From Actinomycetota bacterium (GTDB taxonomy: Bacteria > Actinomycetota > Thermoleophilia > Solirubrobacterales > Solirubrobacteraceae): a stretch of DNA of 64,000 nucleotides. Location: positions 23,784 through 87,783 of the forward strand of contig VAWK01000050.1 in NCBI GenBank assembly GCA_005885515.1. Direction: 5' to 3'. A program made the translations under genes and the position numbers. Position 1 is the stretch's first letter. The number at the start of each line of letters is the position of its first letter. The notes beneath the pieces are model-generated. The model was not told where the DNA came from and did not search any database. It worked only from the letters and a program-made list of their open reading frames with translations. Shown here one piece after another: positions 1 to 8,532 of the stretch.

Positions 1-538
1 TGTCCTCGCTGTCCTGCACGCCCTCGCGGATGACCGTGCCCCGATAGATGTCTGCCGCCAGCAGCGTCCCCAGCGCCGCCTGCCCCCGCCGCGCCTGGCT
101 CGTGACCGTGCGTACGGCCTCGGCGGTCGATGCGGCGGGGAGGATGCGGGCGTGCGCCAGCTCGTGGCGCAGGAAGCGCTCGCACTGCCCGGGAACCTGC
201 GGGTGCGACAGCACCGTGTCGATCTCGCCCAGCTCGACGGGCGCCGAGGCGATCAGCGAGTGCCTTACCCTGAGCAGCGCCTCGGCCACGATCTGCAGCT
301 GGTCGGCCTCCTCGGCGAGCAGATCGAGCGTGACGCTGACCGACCCGTCGAGCGAGTTCTCGATCGGCACGATCGCCCACTCCAGCTCGCCTGCGCGCAG
401 CTGCATGACGACCTCGTAGATGCTCGTCAGCGGCACCGGCTGGACGGCACCGGGGATGGCGCTGGCCAGCAGCGCCTCCTCGCTGAAGGTCCCCTCAGGG
501 CCCAGATAGCCGGCACGCGGCCGTGCGGTTGATGCCAT
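1..538 (-). CDS. pheA: Prephenate dehydratase, partial (runs off left edge)
   Basis: Minus-strand translation from ATG at 538: MASTARPRAGYLGPEGTFSEEALLASAIPGAVQPVPLTSIYEVVMQLRAGELEWAIVPIENSLDGSVSVTLDLL...; YLGPEGTFSEEA and VPIENS(L/I)DGSV are PheA signatures. Absent from the ORF track because it is open at the edge. Confidence 0.93.
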   Translation of the reverse strand, partial: MASTARPRAGYLGPEGTFSEEALLASAIPGAVQPVPLTSIYEVVMQLRAGELEWAIVPIENSLDGSVSVTLDLLAEEADQLQIVAEALLRVRHSLIASAPVELGEIDTVLSHPQVPGQCERFLRHELAHARILPAASTAEAVRTVTSQARRGQAALGTLLAADIYRGTVIREGVQDSED

Positions 539-539
539 C

Positions 540-1082
540 TCAGGCGGGATGCTCGGCTGCCGTACCGGGTCCCTCGGCTGAGGACAGCGCGATGCGGACG
601 GCCTCGAGCTCCTCGGGAGACAGCTCCAGTTCGCCCTGGCCGCCGTTGACGGCCTTGGCGTACACGCGCGCCTGATCGCGGTGATGGATGCACGACAGCA
701 CGATCCCCGAGCGCTGGTCGTCCAGCAACGCGATCGATACCGACTGCTTGCCGGAGAGCTCGTTGTAGGCGTCATAGCGCACCAGCGCGCGGTGCGCGAA
801 CGTTCCGCGCAGCGCAGCCTCGGCGCCGCCGAGGCGCGCGTCCAGGCGCATCGCCACCTCGTCCACGTACGCGCGCAGGGCTTCGAACGCGTCGTGCACG
901 TCCGCCGCGTGCGCCACCAGGTCGCGCTCGCCGTGCTCGCCGAGCACCACGCGCTGCCTGCGCTGCAGCCGGCGCGTCTTCAGCAACAGTCCCACGCACG
1001 CCAGCAGCGCCAGCAGAGCGACGCCGGCGGCGGCGATCGCGATGATGCCGCGCGTGTCCGTGAGCGTGGTGGCCATCGCCAC
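540..1082 (-). CDS. DUF4446-like membrane-anchored protein
   Basis: 180 aa; N-terminal TM helix then AFEALRAYVDEVAMRLD...RYDAYNELSGKQSVSIALLDDQRSGIVLSCIHHRDQARVYAKAV, resembling DUF4446; abuts pheA. Confidence 0.75.
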   Translation of the reverse strand: MAMATTLTDTRGIIAIAAAGVALLALLACVGLLLKTRRLQRRQRVVLGEHGERDLVAHAADVHDAFEALRAYVDEVAMRLDARLGGAEAALRGTFAHRALVRYDAYNELSGKQSVSIALLDDQRSGIVLSCIHHRDQARVYAKAVNGGQGELELSPEELEAVRIALSSAEGPGTAAEHPA

Positions 1083-1184
1083 AAGTTAGCCGCTCGCCGT
1101 GGCGCGACGTTCGCTAGTCGCGCCTGCCGGCACGCGGCGCGCCCCACCGTCCGCGCCGGGCGAGCCAGACGCCGCGCGGGCGGC

Positions 1185-2327
1185 CTATTTTTCGAAGATC
1201 GCCAGGAACACGGCCTTGTTGTTTTCCAGGTCGTTCTCGCCCGGCACCCCCTCGACGAACACTTCTACCTTGGCTGCCACGCCGAGCGGCACTCCGATCA
1301 CTGGAATGTCGACGCTCACCGTTTTGCCCGGTTCGGACTTTTCGATCACGTGCGACGCCTTGAACTGCTTGCCGCTGGCCGTGACGGTCACGTCCGCCTT
1401 GACGTTTGTCTCGTTGAATTCGCCCGAGTTTTCGACCGTCGCCGTGAACGTCGGGTTGCCGCCGCCTTTGATGTGGTTGAGGGTCGGTTCGGGTTCCAGC
1501 TTGTTGGTGGCCACGCTCACGCCCGTCAGCGCGCTGCCGTGATTGCCGGGCTGCACCGGGGTGCTCGAGGAGCTGCTCGACCGGCCCGAGATGCGCGCCT
1601 GCACGGTGTTTGGGTCCAGCCAGCCGACGTTGGGGAGCGCGCGCGATTGGGACGTGCTGAGCCCGTGCACGCCCGCGGAGCTGAGCGCCTGCTGGATCAG
1701 GGGCGCGACCCGCTGCGAGTAGATGACATCGGACGCGAGAAATATCTCTATGTCGCCCGCGATCTGCGTGATCGCCTGCTTGCCCTGCCCGCCCAGCGCG
1801 GTCGGAACCAGGGCCGCGATCTTCGTCAGCGCTTCCGAGCGCATGTCCAGCGCCAGCAGCAGGTTGCGCTGCGCTCCCGCCATCTCCGCGGGCACGCTCA
1901 GGTTCTTTGCGCGCGTGGCCAGCGTTTGCGCCTGGATGCGCAGCTGATCGATCTGGACCTCGACGTTGAGCGCGGACTTGCCGCCCGCGCCGGTCAGCGC
2001 CGAGAACAGCGGGCCGGCGACGCTAGCGTCGGATTCGTGCGCGATCTGCCCGACGCTGCGGTTGTAGTTCTTCAGCGCCTGCTTTTTTTCGCTGTTCAGG
2101 CAGCCGTTGATGATCAGGATGATCACGATCAGCAGCACCACCCCGATCCCAGCCGCCACGCGGCGGCGCACCGTCACGGTGTGCTGGTCCAGCGCCAGGG
2201 CGCCGTGCGCAGGGCGCCGCGGGCGCGGACGATCGGGCGTCACGGTGCCATCTGCGCCCGGTCGCGGCCGGGCTGCTGTGCTTGACGGCCGAGGGTCTGT
2301 CTCCTCGCCATCGTCGAAAAACGACAA
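1185..2327 (-). CDS. Membrane-anchored protein of unknown function with C-terminal Ig/CARDB-like domain
   Basis: Single TM (RRRVAAGIGVVLLIVIILIINGCL) followed by a coiled region and a beta-rich C-terminus (TFTATVENSGEFNETNVKADVTVTASG...). TTG at 2327 has AAGGAG 6 nt upstream; the ORF track starts further upstream at 2390. Confidence 0.7.
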   Translation of the reverse strand: MSFFDDGEETDPRPSSTAARPRPGADGTVTPDRPRPRRPAHGALALDQHTVTVRRRVAAGIGVVLLIVIILIINGCLNSEKKQALKNYNRSVGQIAHESDASVAGPLFSALTGAGGKSALNVEVQIDQLRIQAQTLATRAKNLSVPAEMAGAQRNLLLALDMRSEALTKIAALVPTALGGQGKQAITQIAGDIEIFLASDVIYSQRVAPLIQQALSSAGVHGLSTSQSRALPNVGWLDPNTVQARISGRSSSSSSTPVQPGNHGSALTGVSVATNKLEPEPTLNHIKGGGNPTFTATVENSGEFNETNVKADVTVTASGKQFKASHVIEKSEPGKTVSVDIPVIGVPLGVAAKVEVFVEGVPGENDLENNKAVFLAIFEK

Positions 2328-2482
2328 ATGCTGCTCCTTGCAGGGATTCCGAAGGCAGTCAGTATGACTACCGGCATGACTGCCGGCCACCCCGGTGACG
2401 AGCCTGCAAGTTCAGCGTCAGCGTCTGCCTCCCTGCGATCGCAGGCAGGGTCTGCGCCTGCGGATGGCGAAAAACGTACCCG

Positions 2483-4504
2483 GTGCACTCCACGCACACC
2501 CTCGTCCACACCCCAGGGACGGCCGGGCGGGCGGACCTGGTCGAGTCGCCTCGGCTGCGCGCGCCGGTCGCTCGCGGCGCGAGCCCTATCGCGCGCGGGG
2601 GCGAGCGCGCCGATGCAACAGGCCTCGACGCCCAGTCGCAGGCTCGCGGCGGTCCCGGTGAGCTGGTGCTGGGCCGCTATAGCCTGTGCGAGCGCCTGGG
2701 TGCGGGCGGCTTCGGCGTCGTTTGGCGTGCCCGTGACGAGCTCCTGGGTCGCGAAGTTGCGCTCAAGCGCATCTCGCTGCCCGACGGCGACAGCGAGCGG
2801 GCAAGCCGCGAGGCGCTCGCCGCGGCGCGTCTGGCGCATCCGGCGATCGTGGCGCTGTACGAGGCGTGCGCGGCGAGCGATGCCTTCTATCTGGTATCCG
2901 AGCTGGTGCGCGGGGAGACCCTCGCGGGGCTGATCGCGACGCGGGCGCTCGACGACGAGCGCGTGCTGGGAATCGGCATCGCGCTCGCCGATGCGCTCGC
3001 CCATGCGCACGCGCGGGGCGTGATCCACCGCGACGTCAAGCCGCAGAACGTGCTCGTGCCGTCCGACTCGCAGGCTGTCGCGCCGGCGCCACGCGGCTTG
3101 CCGGCGGTGGCGAAGCTCACCGACTTCGGTGGCGCCAGCCTCGCGGGCGATGATGTGCTGACGCGCACCGGCGACGTGCTCGGCACGCTCGCCTACATGG
3201 CCCCCGAGCAGAGCGACGGCGGCGAGGTCGGCGAGGCGGCCGACCTGTACTCGCTGGCGCTGATCCTGTACGAGGCGTTCTCCGGCGTCAATCCGGTGCG
3301 CGGTCCGACAGCCGCGGCCACCGCGCGGCGCATCGGACGTCCGCTCGAGCCGCTCGCGCGCTCGCGGGGCGACCTGCCGGCCCCGCTCACGTGCGCCCTC
3401 GATCGAGCGCTGGCTGCGCGCCCCGCTGATCGCGGCACGCTCGAGCAGCTGCGCGCGGCCCTCGCGCAGGCGCTCGCGCTGGGCGCCGAGGGCGGCCCCG
3501 CGCGGGGGCGACCGCTTGCTCGCGTGCGCCTCGCCGCAGAACGTACGCGGGCAGGCCGGCCGCGCGCCGAGGTGAGCACGTGGGCCGCGGCGCCGGCGAG
3601 CGCGGAGGGATGGGAGGCCGCCCCCGCGCTGCGCGCCTGGCAGGCGCCCCTCTCCCAGCAGACGGCCCCACGCGCCTCCCCGGCCCGCGCGCGGGCCACG
3701 TCGCGCCCGCGGCACGAGCCCCGACCGGCGTACGAGCCACGGCCGCCGCAGGAGCGCCGCCCCGCTGCGTCCGGTCCTGCGCGCGCCGAAGCCTCCGGCG
3801 GCCGCCGCACGCACGCGGCGCTGGCGCGCGCGCTGTGGATCGGGTGTGCGGTCGCGACCATGGCGTGGGAGGCATGGAGCGGACGCGTGGGGGTGGCGCT
3901 GCTGATGCTTGCGGCGATCGCGCCCCTGGTTGCGCTGTCATCGCCGCGGCGATCGGACACCGAGCAACAGAGCGCGACGATCGCCGGCCGCAACCTGCTG
4001 GCAGGAGCGCTGGCGCCGATCCTCGGGCTGGCGAGCCTCGCGGGCGCGTTCCCGGCGATCGCCGGCCAGGCCTCGCGCTGGCGCACGCGCGCCGCCCTGG
4101 GCGCCCTGGGCTACTGGTGGCTCACGCTCGGCGAGCCTCTGCTGGCCCGGAGACTGTGGCTTGGCCCGGCGCCGGGAACGCCGCCGCGGGCGGCGTGGGA
4201 GGGATCCGTGAGTAGCGCAGCGGTACACGTGCTGGGCCCGGTGCTGAGCTTCGGCGTGCTGTTCGGGGCTGCGCTGTGGGGCGCGGCCGCGGTCTGCCTG
4301 CCGTGGATGGTGCGGGGGCGCAGAGCGGCGTTCGACGTGGTGGCGGTCACCGTTTGGTCGGCGGCGCTGGCCGCCGCCGCGCCGCTGGTCGACCACGGCC
4401 TCTCCGCCACCGCCGCGCACGGGAGCCCGCGCGGAGCCGTGCTGGGGGCGGTGATCGGCGGGGTGTTGGCCGTCGCCGCGCGCGCTCTGCGCGGTCCGGT
4501 CTGA
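2483..4504 (+). CDS. Serine/threonine protein kinase with C-terminal transmembrane helices
   Basis: GRYSLCERLGAGGFGVVWRARDELLGREVALKRI, HRDVKPQNVL, DFGGA, GTLAYMAPEQ; several hydrophobic helices in the C-terminal half. True start may be downstream of 2483. Confidence 0.9.
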   Translation: MHSTHTLVHTPGTAGRADLVESPRLRAPVARGASPIARGGERADATGLDAQSQARGGPGELVLGRYSLCERLGAGGFGVVWRARDELLGREVALKRISLPDGDSERASREALAAARLAHPAIVALYEACAASDAFYLVSELVRGETLAGLIATRALDDERVLGIGIALADALAHAHARGVIHRDVKPQNVLVPSDSQAVAPAPRGLPAVAKLTDFGGASLAGDDVLTRTGDVLGTLAYMAPEQSDGGEVGEAADLYSLALILYEAFSGVNPVRGPTAAATARRIGRPLEPLARSRGDLPAPLTCALDRALAARPADRGTLEQLRAALAQALALGAEGGPARGRPLARVRLAAERTRAGRPRAEVSTWAAAPASAEGWEAAPALRAWQAPLSQQTAPRASPARARATSRPRHEPRPAYEPRPPQERRPAASGPARAEASGGRRTHAALARALWIGCAVATMAWEAWSGRVGVALLMLAAIAPLVALSSPRRSDTEQQSATIAGRNLLAGALAPILGLASLAGAFPAIAGQASRWRTRAALGALGYWWLTLGEPLLARRLWLGPAPGTPPRAAWEGSVSSAAVHVLGPVLSFGVLFGAALWGAAAVCLPWMVRGRRAAFDVVAVTVWSAALAAAAPLVDHGLSATAAHGSPRGAVLGAVIGGVLAVAARALRGPV

Positions 4505-4546
4505 CGTAGCATGGCTCACGGTCCAGCTGTCAGGGGCCCGTCCGCG

Positions 4547-5368
4547 ATGAATGTGCTGAAGAGCGTCGAGACCACGATCGCCAACCTCCTGGAGGGCGCC
4601 TTCGGACGGATCTTCCGCTCCGAGGTGCGCCCGGTGGAGCTGGCGCGCAAGCTCGCGCGCGAGATGGACGAGCACCGCACCGAGTCGCTGTCGCGCGTGT
4701 ACGCGCCAAATGAGTTCTCGGTATGGCTCTCGCCGCGCGACCGCACGCGGTACGAGGGAGTGGAGCACGAGGTGATCGACGAGCTGTGCGCGTACCTGCT
4801 CGAGCACGCCCGCCGCGAGGGCTTGATCCTGGCCTCGCCACCCCACATCGCCTTTCACACCGACGAGCGCCTGACGCTGGGCGAATTCGGCATTCAGGCA
4901 CAGCTCGTGCGCCACGACGAGCAACGCGAGCGCCCGCCGGCGGGTGTGCGCGGCGCGGGGGCCGCACCGGCGGCCGGCGCCGCACCGGCGCGCGCGGCGT
5001 CACCGGAGGGCGCGGGTGAAACGATGATCTACAGCGCCTCCGCGCGCCTGCGTGGGCCGATCGAGGAGGCCCAGGAGCGCCGCCCGGTGCCGCGCGCGAT
5101 GCTGGCGCTGGGAGCGCGGCGCCTGCTGCTGCCGCCCGCGGGCGGCACGGTCGGGCGCAGTCGAGACTGCGACATCGTGCTCGATGACGCCGGCGTCTCC
5201 CGCCGGCATGCCGAGATCCGTCCCGCGGCAGGCGGCTGGACGATCGCCGACCTCGGCTCCACCAACGGCGTGCTGCTCAACGGCCGGGCGCTGGGCAGCC
5301 GGCACGCCCTGCGGCCCGGCGACCGCATCGAGCTCGGCTCCACGGAGATCATCTTCGAACTTCGATGA
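4547..5368 (+). CDS. fhaA: FhaA-like protein: DUF3662 N-terminal domain plus C-terminal FHA domain
   Basis: MNVLKSVETTIANLLEGAFGRIFRSEVRPVELARKLAREMD (DUF3662) and GRSRDCDIVLDDAGVSRRHAEI...DLGSTNGVLLNG (FHA). Confidence 0.93.
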   Translation: MNVLKSVETTIANLLEGAFGRIFRSEVRPVELARKLAREMDEHRTESLSRVYAPNEFSVWLSPRDRTRYEGVEHEVIDELCAYLLEHARREGLILASPPHIAFHTDERLTLGEFGIQAQLVRHDEQRERPPAGVRGAGAAPAAGAAPARAASPEGAGETMIYSASARLRGPIEEAQERRPVPRAMLALGARRLLLPPAGGTVGRSRDCDIVLDDAGVSRRHAEIRPAAGGWTIADLGSTNGVLLNGRALGSRHALRPGDRIELGSTEIIFELR

Positions 5369-5874
5369 CAACCCTGGCGCCCGTGTCGGTTGCGTTGAAG
5401 TTTGGCTTCTTGGCGGTCATGTATCTGTTCGCGCTGTGGGTCGCGCGCAGCGCGCGCAAGGACCTGCGCGGGCGCGGCGAGGCCGCGCGCGAGCAGCCGC
5501 CGCAAGCAGGCGCGATGCCCCCCGACGCCACCGGCATGTACTCGGCCTCGGCGCTCGGCCCGATCGACCTCGCGCGCCGCGCCCCGCGGCTGGTGGTCGA
5601 GCGCGCGCCGGGGCACGAGCCGGGCATGATCTATGACCTCGACGCGGATCTCGTGCTCGGGCGCGGCGATCGTGCCGAGATCAGGCTCGAGGACCCATTC
5701 GCCTCGGCGCGCCACGCGCGCGTGTACGAGCAGGGAAACATCGTGGTGATCGAGGACCTCGGCTCGACCAACGGCACCTACCTCAACGAGGAGCTGCTGG
5801 AGACCGCCCGTCCGCTGCACCCAGGCGACCGCGTGCGCATCGGCGACAGCGAATTCGCGTTTGAGGTGGACTGA
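5365..5874 (+). CDS. fhaB: FhaB-like FHA domain membrane protein
   Basis: N-terminal TM, FHA motif DPFASARHARVYEQGNIVVIEDLGSTNGTYLN; ATGA overlap with fhaA. Confidence 0.92.
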   Translation: MTTLAPVSVALKFGFLAVMYLFALWVARSARKDLRGRGEAAREQPPQAGAMPPDATGMYSASALGPIDLARRAPRLVVERAPGHEPGMIYDLDADLVLGRGDRAEIRLEDPFASARHARVYEQGNIVVIEDLGSTNGTYLNEELLETARPLHPGDRVRIGDSEFAFEVD

Positions 5875-7070
5875 TGCTGCGCGTCGCCGAGCAGTACGCC
5901 GCGACCGACACCGGGCGCCAGCGGCGCGCCAACGAGGACGCGCTGCTGTCGCGCGCTCCGCTGTTCGTGGTGGCCGATGGGATGGGCGGAGCGCAGGCCG
6001 GCGAGGTGGCTTCGCAGATCGCGGTGGAGGCCTTCAAGCGCGGTCTGCAGGACTCGGCCGAGCCCGAGACCGCGCTGGCGGAGCTCACGCGGGCGGCGAA
6101 CACGCGCATCCACGAGCTGTCGCATAGCCACACCGAGCAGGCCGGCATGGGCACCACCCTCACGGCCATGTACGTGGGGGCGGAGGACGTGTCGATCGCG
6201 CACGTGGGCGACAGTCGCGCCTACTGCTTGCGCGGCGCGGAGCTGATGCGGCTGACCGACGACCACTCGCTCGTGGACGAGCTGATGCGCCAGGGGCGGC
6301 TCACGCCCGAGGAGGCCGAGGAGCACCCGCAGCGCTCGGTGATCACGCGCGCGCTGGGCCCGGAGGGCACGGTGGACGTGGACACCCGCTCGTTTCGCGC
6401 ACGCGCGGGCGACGTGTACCTGCTGTGCAGCGACGGTCTCACGACGATGGTCTCCGAGGAGGAGCTGGCGGGGCTGCTGCGCGAGCACCCCCACCTGCGC
6501 GACGCGGGCGAGGCCCTGATCGCGGCCGCCAACGAGGCCGGGGGCCGGGACAACATCACGGTGGTGCTCGTGCGCCTTGAGGAGGTTGGGGCCGGCACGC
6601 AGCCCCCCGCGCCCGACGCGACGGCCTCCCCGCCCGGGGACGCCGCGCCAGACGCGCTCGACGCGACCGTGATCGGCGCTCCCGCGGTGCCCGCGCCGGT
6701 GATCCGGCGCCGCCCGCGCCGCCCGCTGCAGCGCGGCGCGCCGAAGGCCGCCTTGCGCGCGCGCGTGCGGCGCGCCGGCACGATCGGCGCCGTGCTCGTG
6801 GTGCTCGGGCTGCTCGGCGCAGGCGTGTACGAGGCGCTGCAGTCGGTGTACTTCATCGGCACCAACGGGCGCGGGCTGATCACGATCTATCGCGGAGTTC
6901 CGTTCAAGCTCCCGGGAAACGTGGCCCTGTACAGCAGCGACTTCGTCTCCGGGGTCAGCGCCTCGACGCTGCCGCCCGCCCGCCGCCGTGGGCTGCTCGA
7001 CCACTCGCTGCGCTCGGAAGGCAACGCGGCGGCGTTGATCCGGAGCCTGGAACTGGGCCAGCTCGAATGA
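5874..7070 (+). CDS. pstP: PP2C-family serine/threonine phosphatase
   Basis: FVVADGMGGAQAGEVAS, GMGTTLTA, HVGDSRAY, LLCSDGLT, GGRDNITVV; C-terminal TM and extracellular tail. Confidence 0.94.
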   Translation: MLRVAEQYAATDTGRQRRANEDALLSRAPLFVVADGMGGAQAGEVASQIAVEAFKRGLQDSAEPETALAELTRAANTRIHELSHSHTEQAGMGTTLTAMYVGAEDVSIAHVGDSRAYCLRGAELMRLTDDHSLVDELMRQGRLTPEEAEEHPQRSVITRALGPEGTVDVDTRSFRARAGDVYLLCSDGLTTMVSEEELAGLLREHPHLRDAGEALIAAANEAGGRDNITVVLVRLEEVGAGTQPPAPDATASPPGDAAPDALDATVIGAPAVPAPVIRRRPRRPLQRGAPKAALRARVRRAGTIGAVLVVLGLLGAGVYEALQSVYFIGTNGRGLITIYRGVPFKLPGNVALYSSDFVSGVSASTLPPARRRGLLDHSLRSEGNAAALIRSLELGQLE

Positions 7071-7080
7071 GGAGCGCGGC

Positions 7081-8532
7081 GTGAACCAGCCGATCCTGCG
7101 CCTGTTCGGCTTTGTGGTGCTGATGTTCGCGCTGCTCGTGGCGTTCACCTCGCGGTGGACGGTCTTCGAGGCGTCGTCGCTGCGCGACAACCCGCTCAAC
7201 GCGCGGGCGCTGCTGCAGCAGCAGCGCATCGAACGTGGCCGCATCCTCGCCGCCAACGGCGCCGTGCTCGCGCGCAGCGTGCGCGCGCCGCGCTCCAGCG
7301 GCTCGGAAGTCACATTCGAACGCTCCTATCCGAGCGGCGAACAGTTCGCGCACCCGATCGGCTACTCGTACATCGATCTCGGCCGCACCGGCGTGGAGAG
7401 CTTCCGCAACAGCGCGCTGAACGGCCAGCGGGAAACGGGCCTGCAGTCGATCCTCGATCAGTTGCAGGGCGCGAGGTCGCGCGGGGACGAGGTGATCACC
7501 ACGCTCGACCCGCAAGCCCAGCAGGTGGCCAACACCGCGCTGGCCGGCCACGAAGGCGCGGTGGTGGCGCTCGACCCGCGCAGCGGCGCGGTGGAGGTGA
7601 TGGCCTCGCAGCCGAGCTATGACCCGAACGCGCTGCGCTCGCAGCGCAGCTACCGCCGGCGCGCGCTGGTCGCGCCCGGCCGCCCGCTCGTGAACCGCGC
7701 GACCCAGTTCGGGTACGCGCCTGGGTCGAGCTTCAAGGTGGTGACGGCCACGGCGGCGATCGACACGGGCGCGTTCACGCCCGAATCGACGGTGAGCGGG
7801 CGCGACAACGTGCCGATTTCGGGCGTGCCGCTGCAGAACGACAACAACGAGAGCTTCGGCGCGATCACGCTCACGGAGGGCCTCGCGAAGTCGGTCAACA
7901 CGGTGTGGGCGCAGGTGGCCGAACGGCTGGGCCGGCAGACGCTCGCCCGCTACATGACCCGCTTCGGCTTCGACCGCAAGCCCAAGCTGGACTATCCGGG
8001 CGAAGAGATGTCGGCCAGCGGCGAGTACGAGCGCGCGCGGCTGCTTGCGCCCACGAGCCGGCTGGTGGACGTGGGACGGCTGGGCATCGGGCAGGACAAA
8101 CTCGAGGTCACGCCGCTGCAGATGGCCGAGGTGGCGGCAGCGGTGGCCAACCACGGCAAGCTTATGGTGCCACACCTGACCGACAGGATCGTCGATCCCG
8201 ACGGGCGTACCGTGCAGCGCGTCGCCCCGCGGCTGCAGACGGTGGTGATGAAGTCCTCAACCGCCGACGCGGTCACCGCCATGATGGAGGCCGTGGTCAA
8301 CGAAGGCACAGGCACATCCGCGCAGATCCCGGGCGTGCAGGTGGCGGGCAAGACCGGGACGGCGGAGACGCAGATCGGCACGGCGATCAACAACGTGTGG
8401 TTCATCGCCTTCGCGCCCGCGTCGGCTCCGCGCGTGGCGATCGCGGTGACGCTGCGCGGCGTGCCGGGCCAGGGCGCGGCGTTCGCGGCGCCGGTCGCCC
8501 GGCAGGTGATCGAAAGGCTGCTGCATGCTTGA
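7081..8532 (+). CDS. pbpA: Penicillin-binding protein (PbpA-like transpeptidase)
   Basis: N-terminal TM; SSFK, SVN and KTGTAE transpeptidase motifs. Confidence 0.92.
   Translation: MNQPILRLFGFVVLMFALLVAFTSRWTVFEASSLRDNPLNARALLQQQRIERGRILAANGAVLARSVRAPRSSGSEVTFERSYPSGEQFAHPIGYSYIDLGRTGVESFRNSALNGQRETGLQSILDQLQGARSRGDEVITTLDPQAQQVANTALAGHEGAVVALDPRSGAVEVMASQPSYDPNALRSQRSYRRRALVAPGRPLVNRATQFGYAPGSSFKVVTATAAIDTGAFTPESTVSGRDNVPISGVPLQNDNNESFGAITLTEGLAKSVNTVWAQVAERLGRQTLARYMTRFGFDRKPKLDYPGEEMSASGEYERARLLAPTSRLVDVGRLGIGQDKLEVTPLQMAEVAAAVANHGKLMVPHLTDRIVDPDGRTVQRVAPRLQTVVMKSSTADAVTAMMEAVVNEGTGTSAQIPGVQVAGKTGTAETQIGTAINNVWFIAFAPASAPRVAIAVTLRGVPGQGAAFAAPVARQVIERLLHA

Noticed and set aside
681-2285. 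534-aa plus-strand ORF
   Set aside because: Antisense to the DUF4446-like and membrane-anchored protein genes; Arg/His-rich with no family signal.
2240-3814. 524-aa minus-strand ORF
   Set aside because: Antisense to the Ser/Thr kinase; Arg-rich shadow ORF.
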